Shown here: one piece after another, positions 1-6,321 of the stretch
Numbering within the stretch: position 1 is the stretch's first letter
Layout: every line of letters begins with the position of its first letter
Assembly (NCBI GenBank): GCA_937900165.1
Contig: CALCCX010000080.1
Coordinates: forward strand, 1-15,653
DNA length: 15,653 nucleotides
Source of the DNA: an uncultured Acidimicrobiia bacterium
GTDB lineage: Bacteria; Actinomycetota; Acidimicrobiia; Spongiisociales; Spongiisociaceae
Direction: 5' to 3'
Translations under genes and position numbers: made by a program
Notes under the pieces: model-generated
What the model was told of the DNA's origin: nothing
Databases searched by the model: none
What the model saw: the letters and a program-made list of their open reading frames with translations, nothing else

Positions 1-79
1 AAGAGCTGATTTTTTTTTTTTAATGGTACGGGGACCACCGAGATCTACACTCTTTCCCTACCCGCCGCTCTTCCGATCT
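1..79 (+). other. Illumina P5 adapter contamination with poly-T junk at left end
   Basis: Bases 22-79 match the 58-nt Illumina P5/TruSeq universal adapter with about four substitutions, and end in the diagnostic GCTCTTCCGATCT. Bases 1-21 are a short tail with a run of twelve T. None of this is genomic. Reading it on the minus strand creates a false C-terminus, SEERRVGKECRSRWSPYH, on the first gene. True sequence begins at about base 80. Confidence 0.98.
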
Positions 80-451
80 GAGTGGTCGGCCGAACCACAC
101 CACGGTTGAGTCCCCGATGGCGAGCGGCCACTGCTCCAGGATCAAACGGCTCGACTCCCACTTCCACCTGACCGCCAGCACTCTGCCCACCACCCAGAAC
201 AACAGCAGCCAGGTCACCCCCGATACGAGTGCCACGATGAGAAACGCTCCGGAACCCTCCGGCCTGACCACGATTAGGGCGAACACGGTTCCGACCACCC
301 AGAAGGCACCGAACATGCCCAGAAACAAGGGTCCCTGCCATGCCTCTCCCACACCGCCGACCTCGAACCCGAGCGGATGGGCCACTGGCGTATAGCCGTC
401 GTCGTGGCCAACTCGTCTTGACTTCCGCCCTCGAGTAATCCGCATCTCCAT
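80..451 (-). CDS. Small membrane protein of unknown function, 3' end lost at contig edge
   Basis: I do not recognise the family. About 124 genuine codons remain from the ATG at 451. They encode a basic N-terminus (MEMRITRGRKSRR), a short soluble stretch, and two hydrophobic segments: roughly residues 43-63 (around LFLGMFGAFWVVGTVFALIVV) and 69-90 (around FLIVALVSGVTWLLLFWVVG). A Trp- and Arg-containing tail follows that would lie at the membrane surface or in the cytoplasm. The frame stays open into the adapter, so everything after the Leu codon at 80-82 is artificial and the natural C-terminus is missing. The frame is also open upstream to an ATG at 517. I chose 451 because the upstream residues look non-coding and would run towards the divergent dehalogenase gene. 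No clear Shine-Dalgarno supports either start. The gene is divergent from the dehalogenase. Confidence 0.6.
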
Positions 452-628
452 CGCCCGAAATGTAGTTGGTGGGCGCGCTGATCGCAGGAAGACATGGGAG
501 CGCCGTTTGTGCGACATACCACTATTGTCCGACTGGGGTTGGCTTCAGGACCGGTTCAGGGGGCTCCAACCCGTGATTGCCCTGGCCTCTATGCCGGGGC
601 ACTGGCTCCAGGCTCGAAAGACGGACGA
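452..628. promoter_or_regulatory. Divergent intergenic region between membrane gene and dehalogenase
   Basis: This gap lies between two divergently oriented starts and should hold promoters for both. I find no convincing -35/-10 pair or operator. The plus-strand frame of the dehalogenase is open back to 494, but the residues encoded there do not resemble haloalkane dehalogenase N-termini, so the stretch is taken as non-coding. Confidence 0.35.
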
Positions 629-1498
629 ATGGCATTGAGGAAGCGACACAAGAACGTACTGGGGCTCAACATGGCGTACGTCGAAAAGGGCAAGGGCGAC
701 CCAATCGTTTTTCTTCATGGCAACCCGACCTCTTCGTACTTGTGGAGAAACGTGATGCCCCATCTGTACAAGCTCGGCCGGTGCATAGCTCCTGATCTGA
801 TGGGCATGGGTGACTCTGAAAAAGTTCCAAACAGCGACGCTGCTACGTATCGTTTTGTCCAGCATCGCCAGTACCTCGAAGGATTGTTGGAGATACTCCA
901 TGTGAAGGACAACGTCACACTGGTGCTCCACGACTGGGGTTCTGGGCTTGGATTCGACTGGGCCTTCCATCGGCCGGACGTCATAAAGGGAATTGTCTAT
1001 ATGGAGGCGATTGTCACCCCGGTTACTTGGGCCGATTGGCCGGAGCAAGCGCGCAAGGTGTTCAGGGGCATGCGTTCCGAGGCGGGCGAAGGCATGGTTC
1101 TCGAAAAAAACGTCTTTGTTGAGCGCATCCTCCCCGCTTCAATCCTTCGAGACCTGTCCGACAAAGAGATGGCTGAGTATCGGCGTCCATTCGCGCAGCC
1201 AGGAGAGGACCGGCGCCCAACGTTGACCTGGCCTCGGGAGATTCCCATCGATGGCGAGCCGGCCGACGTGCACGACGCGGTAGCCGCCTATGGGGAGTGG
1301 ATGGCCAATTCTCAGATTCCGAAGCTCTTCATCAACGCCGAGCCTGGGTCCATTCTGACCGGCAGACCCAGAGACGTGTGCAGAACGTGGCCAAACCAAA
1401 CCGAGGTCACAGTGCGCGGTTCACATTTCATTCAGGAGGATTCACCTGACGAGATCGGGACCGCCATCGCCTCCTGGTATGAAGGTTTAGGTTCCTGA
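629..1498 (+). CDS. dhaA: Haloalkane dehalogenase, subfamily II (LinB/DmbA-like)
   Basis: This alpha/beta-hydrolase replaces halogen by hydroxyl in haloalkanes through a covalent alkyl-enzyme ester. The 289-residue product shows the whole HLD-II active site. The oxyanion and halide-binding Asn32 is in HGNPTSSYLWRN. Nucleophile Asp102 and halide-binding Trp103 are in VLHDWGSGLGFDWA. The catalytic acid Glu126 follows strand beta6 in YMEAIVTP, the HLD-II position. His266 is in GSHFIQEDSP. The cap region (ILP..ILRDLSDKEM..YRRPF..GEDRRPTLTWPR) and LFINAEPG match LinB/DmbA closely as I recall those proteins. The ATG at 629 was chosen because it puts KNVLGLNMAYVEKGKGDPI at the usual N-terminal position; family members are about 295-300 residues. 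An ATG at 494 is in frame but adds atypical sequence. The gene ends 34 bp before the peptidase gene and could be co-transcribed with it. The natural substrate cannot be read from sequence. Confidence 0.93.
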   Translation: MALRKRHKNVLGLNMAYVEKGKGDPIVFLHGNPTSSYLWRNVMPHLYKLGRCIAPDLMGMGDSEKVPNSDAATYRFVQHRQYLEGLLEILHVKDNVTLVLHDWGSGLGFDWAFHRPDVIKGIVYMEAIVTPVTWADWPEQARKVFRGMRSEAGEGMVLEKNVFVERILPASILRDLSDKEMAEYRRPFAQPGEDRRPTLTWPREIPIDGEPADVHDAVAAYGEWMANSQIPKLFINAEPGSILTGRPRDVCRTWPNQTEVTVRGSHFIQEDSPDEIGTAIASWYEGLGS

Positions 1499-1532
1499 AC
1501 TCCGTTTGAGTCCGGCCGGGTAGCCTGGTGGG

Positions 1533-2996
1533 ATGACCGAACGAGGACTGCACGAGGATCGTCGCGAGCGATTTGCAGCCATCGTTGGCGACTTGATCGT
1601 GGTGATCCCGGCTGGATTTGAGCAGACACGAAACGACGACGTTGATCATCCTTTCAGGCAACAGTCGGATTTCTACTACCTCACCGGTTTTGAAGAACCT
1701 GATGCAGTAGCCCTGATAGATCCCTCGGCCGTTGACGAACAGTACGTGCTGTTCGTCAGGCCTCGCGATCGAGAGATGGAGATTTGGAACGGCTACCGAG
1801 CCGGGGTTGAGGGCGCGATGGAGCGCTTTGGCGCCGACGCCGCCTATCCGATCGAGGATCTGGAGAGTCACCTGCGCAGGCGTCTGGTCGGTCGATCCAG
1901 GGTGATGGTCCCCTTCGGCGACCACCGATTCAGGGCGAAGATCGGTAGGATCGTGAGCGGCCTTGGCGGACTGGCCGACAGGTTTGGTCGGACCGTGCCT
2001 CGCGAGCTTGTCGATGTTTCTTCGGCACTGGCGGATTTGCGCCTGGTCAAGTCGCAAGAGGAGATAGACCGACTGCGGATCGCGTGTGATATGTCTTCAG
2101 ACGGTCATGCCGAGGCAATGCGCTTCGCCTCTCCTGGCCGGCACGAGTATCAGGTGCAGGCTGCCATGGAATATGTTTGGCGCCAGCAGGGAGCGATGCG
2201 GGAGGGATACCCGTCGATCGTTGCCGCCGGCGCCCACGCTTGTGTGTTGCACTACAGGGAGAACGACGGTCCGCTGCTCGACGGTGACTTGCTTCTGATC
2301 GACGCGGCCGCCGAGTATCGGTACTTCTCAGCGGACATCACCCGAACCTTCCCGATCAACGGGACGTTCAGCGCCCCTCAACGGGCTTTGTATGAAGTGG
2401 TATTGGCAGCCCAGCGGGCCGCATTCGAGCGCTGCGCGGTAGGTGGATCGATCAAGGACATCCACATGGTGAGCGTCGAGACCATTTCGAGCGGCCTGGT
2501 CGATCTCGAGTTGCTTCCTGGTCCGGTAGAGGATGTGATCCGCATGCAGCACTACCGCGAGTATTTCATGCACGGCACCGGCCATTGGTTGGGCATGGAC
2601 GTGCACGACGCGGGTGCCTATTCGGTGGACGGAAAACCGCGGGCTCTGGAGCCTGGAATGGCCTTCACGGTGGAACCGGGCATCTACGTGGATCCGGATC
2701 GTGGATCCGTCGAACTCGCATTGCTCGAATACGACGTCGACGAGTGGACCGAGCGGCGGATGATGCTCGGGACGAATGAGGCCAAGGAGTTGGAGCGGGA
2801 GGCCAAGGAATCGGCCGACAAGATCGAGCATACGATTCCGGCCGAGTTCAGAGGCATCGGAGTAAGAATCGAAGACAACCTCGTGATCACGGACGACGGG
2901 TACGACAACCTGACGTCGGCCGTTCCAACGGATCTGGACGCCGTTGAGGCATTGTGCGCCGAATCGCCGACGCTGCCTTGGCTGACCCCACGCTGA
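1533..2996 (+). CDS. pepP: Xaa-Pro aminopeptidase (aminopeptidase P, M24B)
   Basis: This cytosolic dimetal peptidase removes the N-terminal residue from peptides with proline in position 2. The 487-residue product has the N-terminal creatinase-like domain (FRQQSDFYYLTGFEEPDAV, about residues 40-60) and a C-terminal pita-bread domain with all five metal ligands. These are Asp257 (LLIDAAAE), Asp268 (SADITRTF), His351 (HGTGHWLGMDVHD), Glu381 (TVEPGIY) and Glu447 (GVRIEDN). Spacing matches E. coli PepP as far as Glu381. The gap to the last ligand is 66 residues instead of about 23, because a charged, helix-like insert of some 43 residues (ALLEYDVDEWTERRM...) lies there. The start at 1533 gives the expected N-terminus; only a weak GC-rich Shine-Dalgarno precedes it. 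The 3' end overlaps the start of the amidinohydrolase gene. Confidence 0.93.
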   Translation: MTERGLHEDRRERFAAIVGDLIVVIPAGFEQTRNDDVDHPFRQQSDFYYLTGFEEPDAVALIDPSAVDEQYVLFVRPRDREMEIWNGYRAGVEGAMERFGADAAYPIEDLESHLRRRLVGRSRVMVPFGDHRFRAKIGRIVSGLGGLADRFGRTVPRELVDVSSALADLRLVKSQEEIDRLRIACDMSSDGHAEAMRFASPGRHEYQVQAAMEYVWRQQGAMREGYPSIVAAGAHACVLHYRENDGPLLDGDLLLIDAAAEYRYFSADITRTFPINGTFSAPQRALYEVVLAAQRAAFERCAVGGSIKDIHMVSVETISSGLVDLELLPGPVEDVIRMQHYREYFMHGTGHWLGMDVHDAGAYSVDGKPRALEPGMAFTVEPGIYVDPDRGSVELALLEYDVDEWTERRMMLGTNEAKELEREAKESADKIEHTIPAEFRGIGVRIEDNLVITDDGYDNLTSAVPTDLDAVEALCAESPTLPWLTPR

Positions 2997-3760
2997 ACGT
3001 GCAGTATGCGCTCACTCGTCCGACCGGCCCAGAGCTGGCCCAGTGTGAACTGACCCATCTCGAGCGCGAGCCGATCGACATCGATGCGGCCATGCAACAG
3101 CATGAGGTGTACCTCCAGATACTGCGCGACCTCAGCGTCAACGTGATCGAGCTTCCACGGTTGCCTGAGCATCCTGACGCAGTGTTCGTCGAGGACACGG
3201 TGTTGGCTCTCGACGAGGTGGCCGTTCTACTGCGGCCCGGTGCTGTCTCGCGATTGGGCGAAGTGGCTTCTGTCGCCGCTGCTCTCCGTCCCCATCGTGA
3301 GTTGGTTGAGATCGCCGCCCCGGCGACGATCGATGGGGGAGATCTGATCGTGCTCGACCGCACCATCCTGGTTGGCGCCACCTCGCGGACCGATCCACTC
3401 GGCGCTCAGGCACTCGATGCGGCGGTTGGTCCGTTCGGCTACCGGGTCCAAACCGTGCCGGTGACCGGATGTCTGCATCTCAAAACGGCTGCCACCGCCG
3501 TTGATTCCGAAACTCTGGTCGCCTTTTCTCCTTGGGTCGATTTATCAGCAGTCGACGCCAAGATCATCGAAGTCGATCCGTCTGAGCCAGAGGGAGCGAA
3601 CGTTGTCGAGATCGACGGCACGCTGATCACCGACGTCCGCGCCACCGCCACCGCCGATCTACTCTCCGACCACGGCTATCCCATCATCGCCACTGAAGTC
3701 TCAGAGTTCGCCAAAGCCGAAGGCGCCCTCACCTGCAAAAGCGTGCTCTTCAACAGCTAG
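2954..3760 (+). CDS. ddaH: Dimethylarginine dimethylaminohydrolase (DDAH) family amidinohydrolase
   Basis: DDAH enzymes hydrolyse N-omega-methylated arginines to citrulline plus methylamines through a thiouronium intermediate. The product shows the family pattern. An acidic FVED motif lies at residues 78-81, the substrate loop TIDGGDLIVLD follows, then the catalytic His175 (GCLHLKTAAT) and the nucleophile Cys261 (GALTCKSVLF) eight residues before the end. The GTG at 2954 overlaps pepP by 43 bp and has GAGG a few bases upstream. A second in-frame GTG at 2999, three bases after the pepP stop, would give 253 residues, nearer the usual 254, and an N-terminus MQYALTRPTG that fits the family better; it lacks a clear Shine-Dalgarno. 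The start is therefore unsettled. Translational coupling to pepP is likely with either start. Related arginine deiminase-like hydrolases share the Cys/His core, so substrate choice is inferred. Confidence 0.85.
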   Translation: MRRIADAALADPTLNVQYALTRPTGPELAQCELTHLEREPIDIDAAMQQHEVYLQILRDLSVNVIELPRLPEHPDAVFVEDTVLALDEVAVLLRPGAVSRLGEVASVAAALRPHRELVEIAAPATIDGGDLIVLDRTILVGATSRTDPLGAQALDAAVGPFGYRVQTVPVTGCLHLKTAATAVDSETLVAFSPWVDLSAVDAKIIEVDPSEPEGANVVEIDGTLITDVRATATADLLSDHGYPIIATEVSEFAKAEGALTCKSVLFNS

Positions 3761-3813
3761 AAAGCCACAGCTACAGCTACAGCCTATTGGGCGGGGTCAC
3801 GTTCTTGCGCGGG

Positions 3814-4593
3814 TCAGCAGCCGCTGGCTTCCCAGGCGTCCACTGTCCAGCCGTTGCCGACCGGAATCACGGTGATGAGGGTGACGAAGTTTCCGTCGTG
3901 GTTGATGCCGTAGACGATGGATCCATCCGGCATGCTCATCTCGGTGTATCCGGATGTCGCGATCGGTGGATCGCTGAATAGCTCGGCAACGAAAGCTTCC
4001 AGCGCTTCGGCTGGCGAGGCGTGGGTCCCGGCGTCGGTGACGGGCCCGCCCTTGTTGGGTGGGGTGGTGCCACCGTCCTCGGACCCATCGCAGGCGATCA
4101 CCTCGGGCACGACCTCGATCACCACGGCTACCGCCTCCTCCCTGGAATCGGGTGTCATCAGCAGAAAGTCTGACTCGTCGATCACCCCGATGAACACCGC
4201 CCGGTCCACTTGAGGGCGATCGAAGATCCGCTCGATGGTCAGCGGATCGCCCGGCGACACGATGCCCGACATGAGCAACTCGACTTCGGTGGCGCCGGAC
4301 GGGACGACTCCGAATACCGTGACTTTGGAATCGTCTTGGCTCGCAGCGAAGCCAACCAGGATTTCTGGAAGGTCGTATCCGCCGTTGTCGATAGCGAGCA
4401 GGAACATAACGTCGTAGGCGCCAGTTTCGGGGGCCAACGAGAACCCGCCTCGCCTCCCGGGCCGGACTCCACCAATGCTCTCAATCCGATCCCGTTTTCC
4501 ATCAACAAGATCACGCCGCCGGCCTCCACCTCGGCAATCCATTCCTCGGACAGCCCGGCTGTCCCTGAGAGCCCGTTGTATTCGGGTCCGACA
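3814..4593 (-). pseudogene. Remnant of an unrecognised, probably extracytoplasmic protein
   Basis: I do not recognise the family. Protein-like sequence begins just after the sigma-factor remnant in one frame (VGPEYNGLSGTAGLSEEWIAEV, then EAGGVILLMENGIGLRALVES). Near 4445 it moves to another frame, which then stays open to the TGA at 3814-3816 (SLAPETGAYDVMFLLAIDNGG onwards). The break looks like a single-base indel. The last two thirds read smoothly: a mixed beta-rich domain, a Gly/Thr/Pro linker (GTTPPNKGGP), and a compact C-terminal domain with GYTEMSMPDGSIVYGI and a final AWEASGC. No start codon, signal peptide or transmembrane helix survives. Position after a sigma gene suggests a former anti-sigma or secreted partner, but this is inference. 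A sequencing indel could account for one shift. The gene converges on ddaH. Confidence 0.55.
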
Positions 4594-4616
4594 GCGAACC
4601 CAAGCGCCGGGCTGTC
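4549..4616. repeat. 11-bp perfect inverted repeat at the sigma-remnant join
   Basis: GACAGCCCGGC (4549-4559) is repeated exactly in inverse orientation as GCCGGGCTGTC (4606-4616), with 46 bp between. The left arm is also part of a palindrome, GACAGCC-C-GGCTGTC (4549-4563). The right arm encodes the last clear sigma-factor residues (DSPA), so the repeat brackets the place where sigma homology stops. Confidence 0.8.
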
Positions 4617-4830
4617 GTATCGACCGATCTCGTCCCAGCGGCGATCAGGCCGCCAGAAACGCCTCTTGCGCCAGGCCCTCAGAACCAAGCCGACTGCCAG
4701 ACAGCGAATAGGCCAACCCGACCACGGCCTCGAACTCCGTCTCGTAAAAGCTCTCGAATCGCGGCAGCGCCCGCACGATCGGCACGCCGTTGTCCACGGG
4801 TTCTTTTCGGTTGGTCGCCGTCTTCGACAT
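4594..4830 (-). pseudogene. Truncated ECF sigma factor (sigma-70 region 2 only)
   Basis: From the ATG at 4830 the reading frame gives 61 residues ending in a region 2 helix pair, RFESFYETEFEAVVGLAY and SGSRLGSEGLAQEAFLAA, then a TGA at 4645-4647. Homology continues one base out of frame as RRWDEIGRYDSPA. The bases 4594-4605 then encode AWVR in a third frame, the usual next residues of ECF factors. After that, sigma sequence stops, and the rest of region 2 and all of region 4 (the -35-binding helix-turn-helix) are absent. The core motif reads EGLAQEAF where ECF proteins normally have D in place of G. Several frame changes plus loss of region 4 mean this cannot make a working sigma factor. An in-frame TTG at 4887 would add 19 residues of no recognisable kind. 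Confidence 0.72.
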
Positions 4831-4926
4831 CTCTGACACACCGGTTACTCGCAGAGCCACCCCATCCAGGGTGACATCATCTGTCAAGGGGTTCCATTGG
4901 CTCTCTCAGTTGGGCATTGTTGGCGG
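4831..4926. other. Short divergent intergenic gap
   Basis: This 96-bp gap separates the sigma-factor remnant from the DUF559 gene. It probably carries the DUF559 promoter, but I see no clear promoter hexamers or operator. Both an in-frame TTG for the remnant (4887) and one for DUF559 (4897) lie in it; neither is needed. Confidence 0.3.
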
Positions 4927-5295
4927 ATGGCTCGGCCTCGTACGAATGAAGTGGCTGGACAAATGGCCTGGGATCAAAGACGTAGCATGACTCCCGGCGA
5001 GGCTCGCCTATGGACCATCATCCGTCGCAGCCGTCTGGGTGCACGGTTTCGACGGCAGGTTCCTATTGGAGACTGGATCGCCGATTTTGCCTGCCTCGGC
5101 CCCAAGCTGGTAATCGAAGTCGATGACCAGGGCCATGATTTGAAGGACGAAGGTGTTCGCCAATGCTACTTCGCCGCCCAAGGATTCACGGTTCTCCGCT
5201 TCACGAATCGCGAGATAGCTCTCGAGATCGAATTCGCAGAAGCAGACATCCGCGCCGAGATCGCGCGCCTCCGCCGCACCCCTGAAGACGCCTGA
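4927..5295 (+). CDS. DUF559 domain protein, Vsr-like PD-(D/E)XK nuclease fold
   Basis: DUF559 proteins share the fold of very-short-patch repair endonucleases; few have been tested and their substrates are unknown. This 122-residue product is of normal family length and single-domain. Visible marks are MTPGEARLWTIIRR with Glu25 in the first helix, the basic GARFRRQVPIG, and the core strands IADFACLGPKLVIEVDDQGHD with Asp53, Glu64 and Asp66 as likely metal-binding residues. These are followed by VRQCYFAAQGFTVLRFTNREI. The usual EVDGxxH turn reads EVDDQGH here. The ATG at 4927 gives the family-like N-terminus MARPRTNEV; a TTG at 4897 is an alternative. The gene stands alone between a decayed locus and a repeat-rich gap, with no methylase beside it, so it does not look like part of a restriction system. 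Confidence 0.8.
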   Translation: MARPRTNEVAGQMAWDQRRSMTPGEARLWTIIRRSRLGARFRRQVPIGDWIADFACLGPKLVIEVDDQGHDLKDEGVRQCYFAAQGFTVLRFTNREIALEIEFAEADIRAEIARLRRTPEDA

Positions 5296-5423
5296 CAACC
5301 AAGAAGAGCCTGCCCCACATCGCTGCGGAAGGCGGAGAGGGTGGTTCCGACCATGAGTAGTTGCTGCGAGTCGAACCCACCGCCCGGATACTCATGGGAG
5401 TTCGCCGCCCCCCTCCGTCGCAA

Positions 5424-5440
5424 CCTCGACGAAGTCGAGG
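5424..5440. repeat. Perfect 7-bp hairpin with 3-nt loop
   Basis: CCTCGAC-GAA-GTCGAGG forms a tight stem-loop on either strand. It lies between the convergent DUF559 and yebC genes and may help end transcription, though no U-tract follows it. Confidence 0.55.
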
Positions 5441-5450
5441 CGCGCTCCTC

Positions 5451-5493
5451 GTCCCCCCAACCGAACAGCTCCTTCGTCGCCGTCCGGGGGGAC
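5451..5493. repeat. Inverted repeat with C6/G6 arms
   Basis: GTCCCCCC (5451-5458) is the exact inverse of GGGGGGAC (5486-5493), with 27 nt between. A second GGGGGGAC at 5553-5560 could pair with the same left arm, so alternative folds are possible. Confidence 0.5.
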
Positions 5494-5514
5494 ATATAGT
5501 TGCTGCACCACTTT

Positions 5515-5551
5515 CCCCGAGCATCTCCTCCCCCGTATGCGAAGCTCGGGG
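5515..5551. repeat. 8-bp inverted repeat
   Basis: CCCCGAGC (5515-5522) and GCTCGGGG (5544-5551) are exact inverse copies separated by 21 nt, just beyond the yebC stop in the direction of yebC transcription. It could act as a terminator stem, without a following U-run. Confidence 0.5.
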
Positions 5552-5577
5552 CGGGGGGACAGATTGTCGGTGCTTCC

Positions 5578-6321
5578 TCAGGTGGCGGCTAAGGCTTCTA
5601 GGACGTCATCCGGAATATCGAAATTACTGAAGACTTCATGTACGTCATCGAGGTCGTCCAGGGCGTCGACCAAACGTAGAACCCTGGCCGCTACGGCTTG
5701 TTCGACGGCAACGGTTGTCGAAGCAAGTTGGGTCACCTGGGATGATTCGGGATTCAGCCCTGCCTCAGCCAGAGCACCGCGAACCCGAGCGAAATCGCCT
5801 GGCGCCGTGATCACCTCGAACTGATCTCCCGTAGCCCGAACGTCCTCGGCTCCTGCGTCCAGAGCCACCAACATGACCTCATCCTCGGATCCGGACACGA
5901 GGAGGTACCCCTTCTGGTCGAAGAGATAGCCGACCGAACCCGGTTCTCCCAGGCTGCCTCCATTCTTGGAAAACGTCGAGCGAACGTCTGCGGCAGCCCG
6001 GTTCCGGTTGTCTGTGAGCATCTGCACATAGAGGGCTATGCCCCCAGGTGCATAGCCCTCGTAGTAGAACTCCTCGAGGGACTCGCTCTCGATCTCACCT
6101 GTACCCCTCTTGATGGCTCGATCGATGTTGTCTTTCGGGACGGAGGCGGCCTTTGCCTTGTCGATTGCCGTTGCCAGCGTTGCGTTGGCCATCGGGTCAC
6201 CGCCACCAGCGGCTGCGGCGGCCTCAACCGATTTGGTCAGCTTTGCGAAGAGCTTTCCCCTCGCCGCGTCCTGGCGACCTTTTCGGTGCTTGATATTCGC
6301 CCATTTGGAATGTCCGGACAT
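5578..6321 (-). CDS. yebC: YebC/PmpR family protein (TACO1 relative)
   Basis: The 247-residue product is full length and carries the family N-terminus MSGHSKWANIKHRKGRQDAA, then GDPMANATLATAIDKAKAASVPKDNIDRAIKRG, the EEFYYEGYAPGG segment, and the middle motif NRNRAAADVRSTFSKNGGSLGEPGSVGYLF. The family was long annotated as transcriptional regulators. More recent work ties it to translation, including relief of ribosome stalling at proline stretches, in line with the mitochondrial relative TACO1. Which role applies here cannot be told. Its ATG shares one base with the pdxT stop (TGATG), and a GGAGG at 6329-6333 inside pdxT serves as ribosome binding site, so it is translationally coupled and last in the operon. 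In mycobacteria yebC also follows pdxT. Confidence 0.95.
   Translation of the reverse strand: MSGHSKWANIKHRKGRQDAARGKLFAKLTKSVEAAAAAGGGDPMANATLATAIDKAKAASVPKDNIDRAIKRGTGEIESESLEEFYYEGYAPGGIALYVQMLTDNRNRAAADVRSTFSKNGGSLGEPGSVGYLFDQKGYLLVSGSEDEVMLVALDAGAEDVRATGDQFEVITAPGDFARVRGALAEAGLNPESSQVTQLASTTVAVEQAVAARVLRLVDALDDLDDVHEVFSNFDIPDDVLEALAAT

Larger units (their letters stand above)
5296..5577. other. GC-rich, hairpin- and repeat-rich intergenic region
   Basis: This stretch lies between the 3' ends of the convergent DUF559 and yebC genes. It contains several inverted repeats, G6/C6 tracts, and the direct repeat tagttgctgc at 5358-5367 and 5497-5506. GGGGGGACA occurs twice (5486-5494 and 5553-5561). 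It has no convincing gene. The density of structure suggests a bidirectional transcription end or a non-autonomous repeat element. Confidence 0.5.

Noticed and set aside
20..79. C-terminal part of the minus-strand membrane protein frame
   Set aside because: It is translated adapter, not gene sequence.
494..628. In-frame 5' extension of the haloalkane dehalogenase
   Set aside because: The 45 extra residues do not resemble any HLD N-terminus and reach into the divergent gene's upstream region.
3767..3784. Three tandem ACAGCT-like hexamers after ddaH
   Set aside because: Too short and too few to call a functional repeat; likely chance or slippage.
4446..4542. N-terminal part of the 3814-4542 minus-strand frame as a true gene start
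   Set aside because: The residues (MDCRGGGRRRDLVDG and onward) are the out-of-frame reading of a better protein sequence in the next frame; the ATG is not a natural start.
4210..4836. Long plus-strand open frame across the pseudogene
   Set aside because: Composition is typical of an antisense shadow; no domain, no ribosome binding site, and the minus strand carries the recognisable homology.
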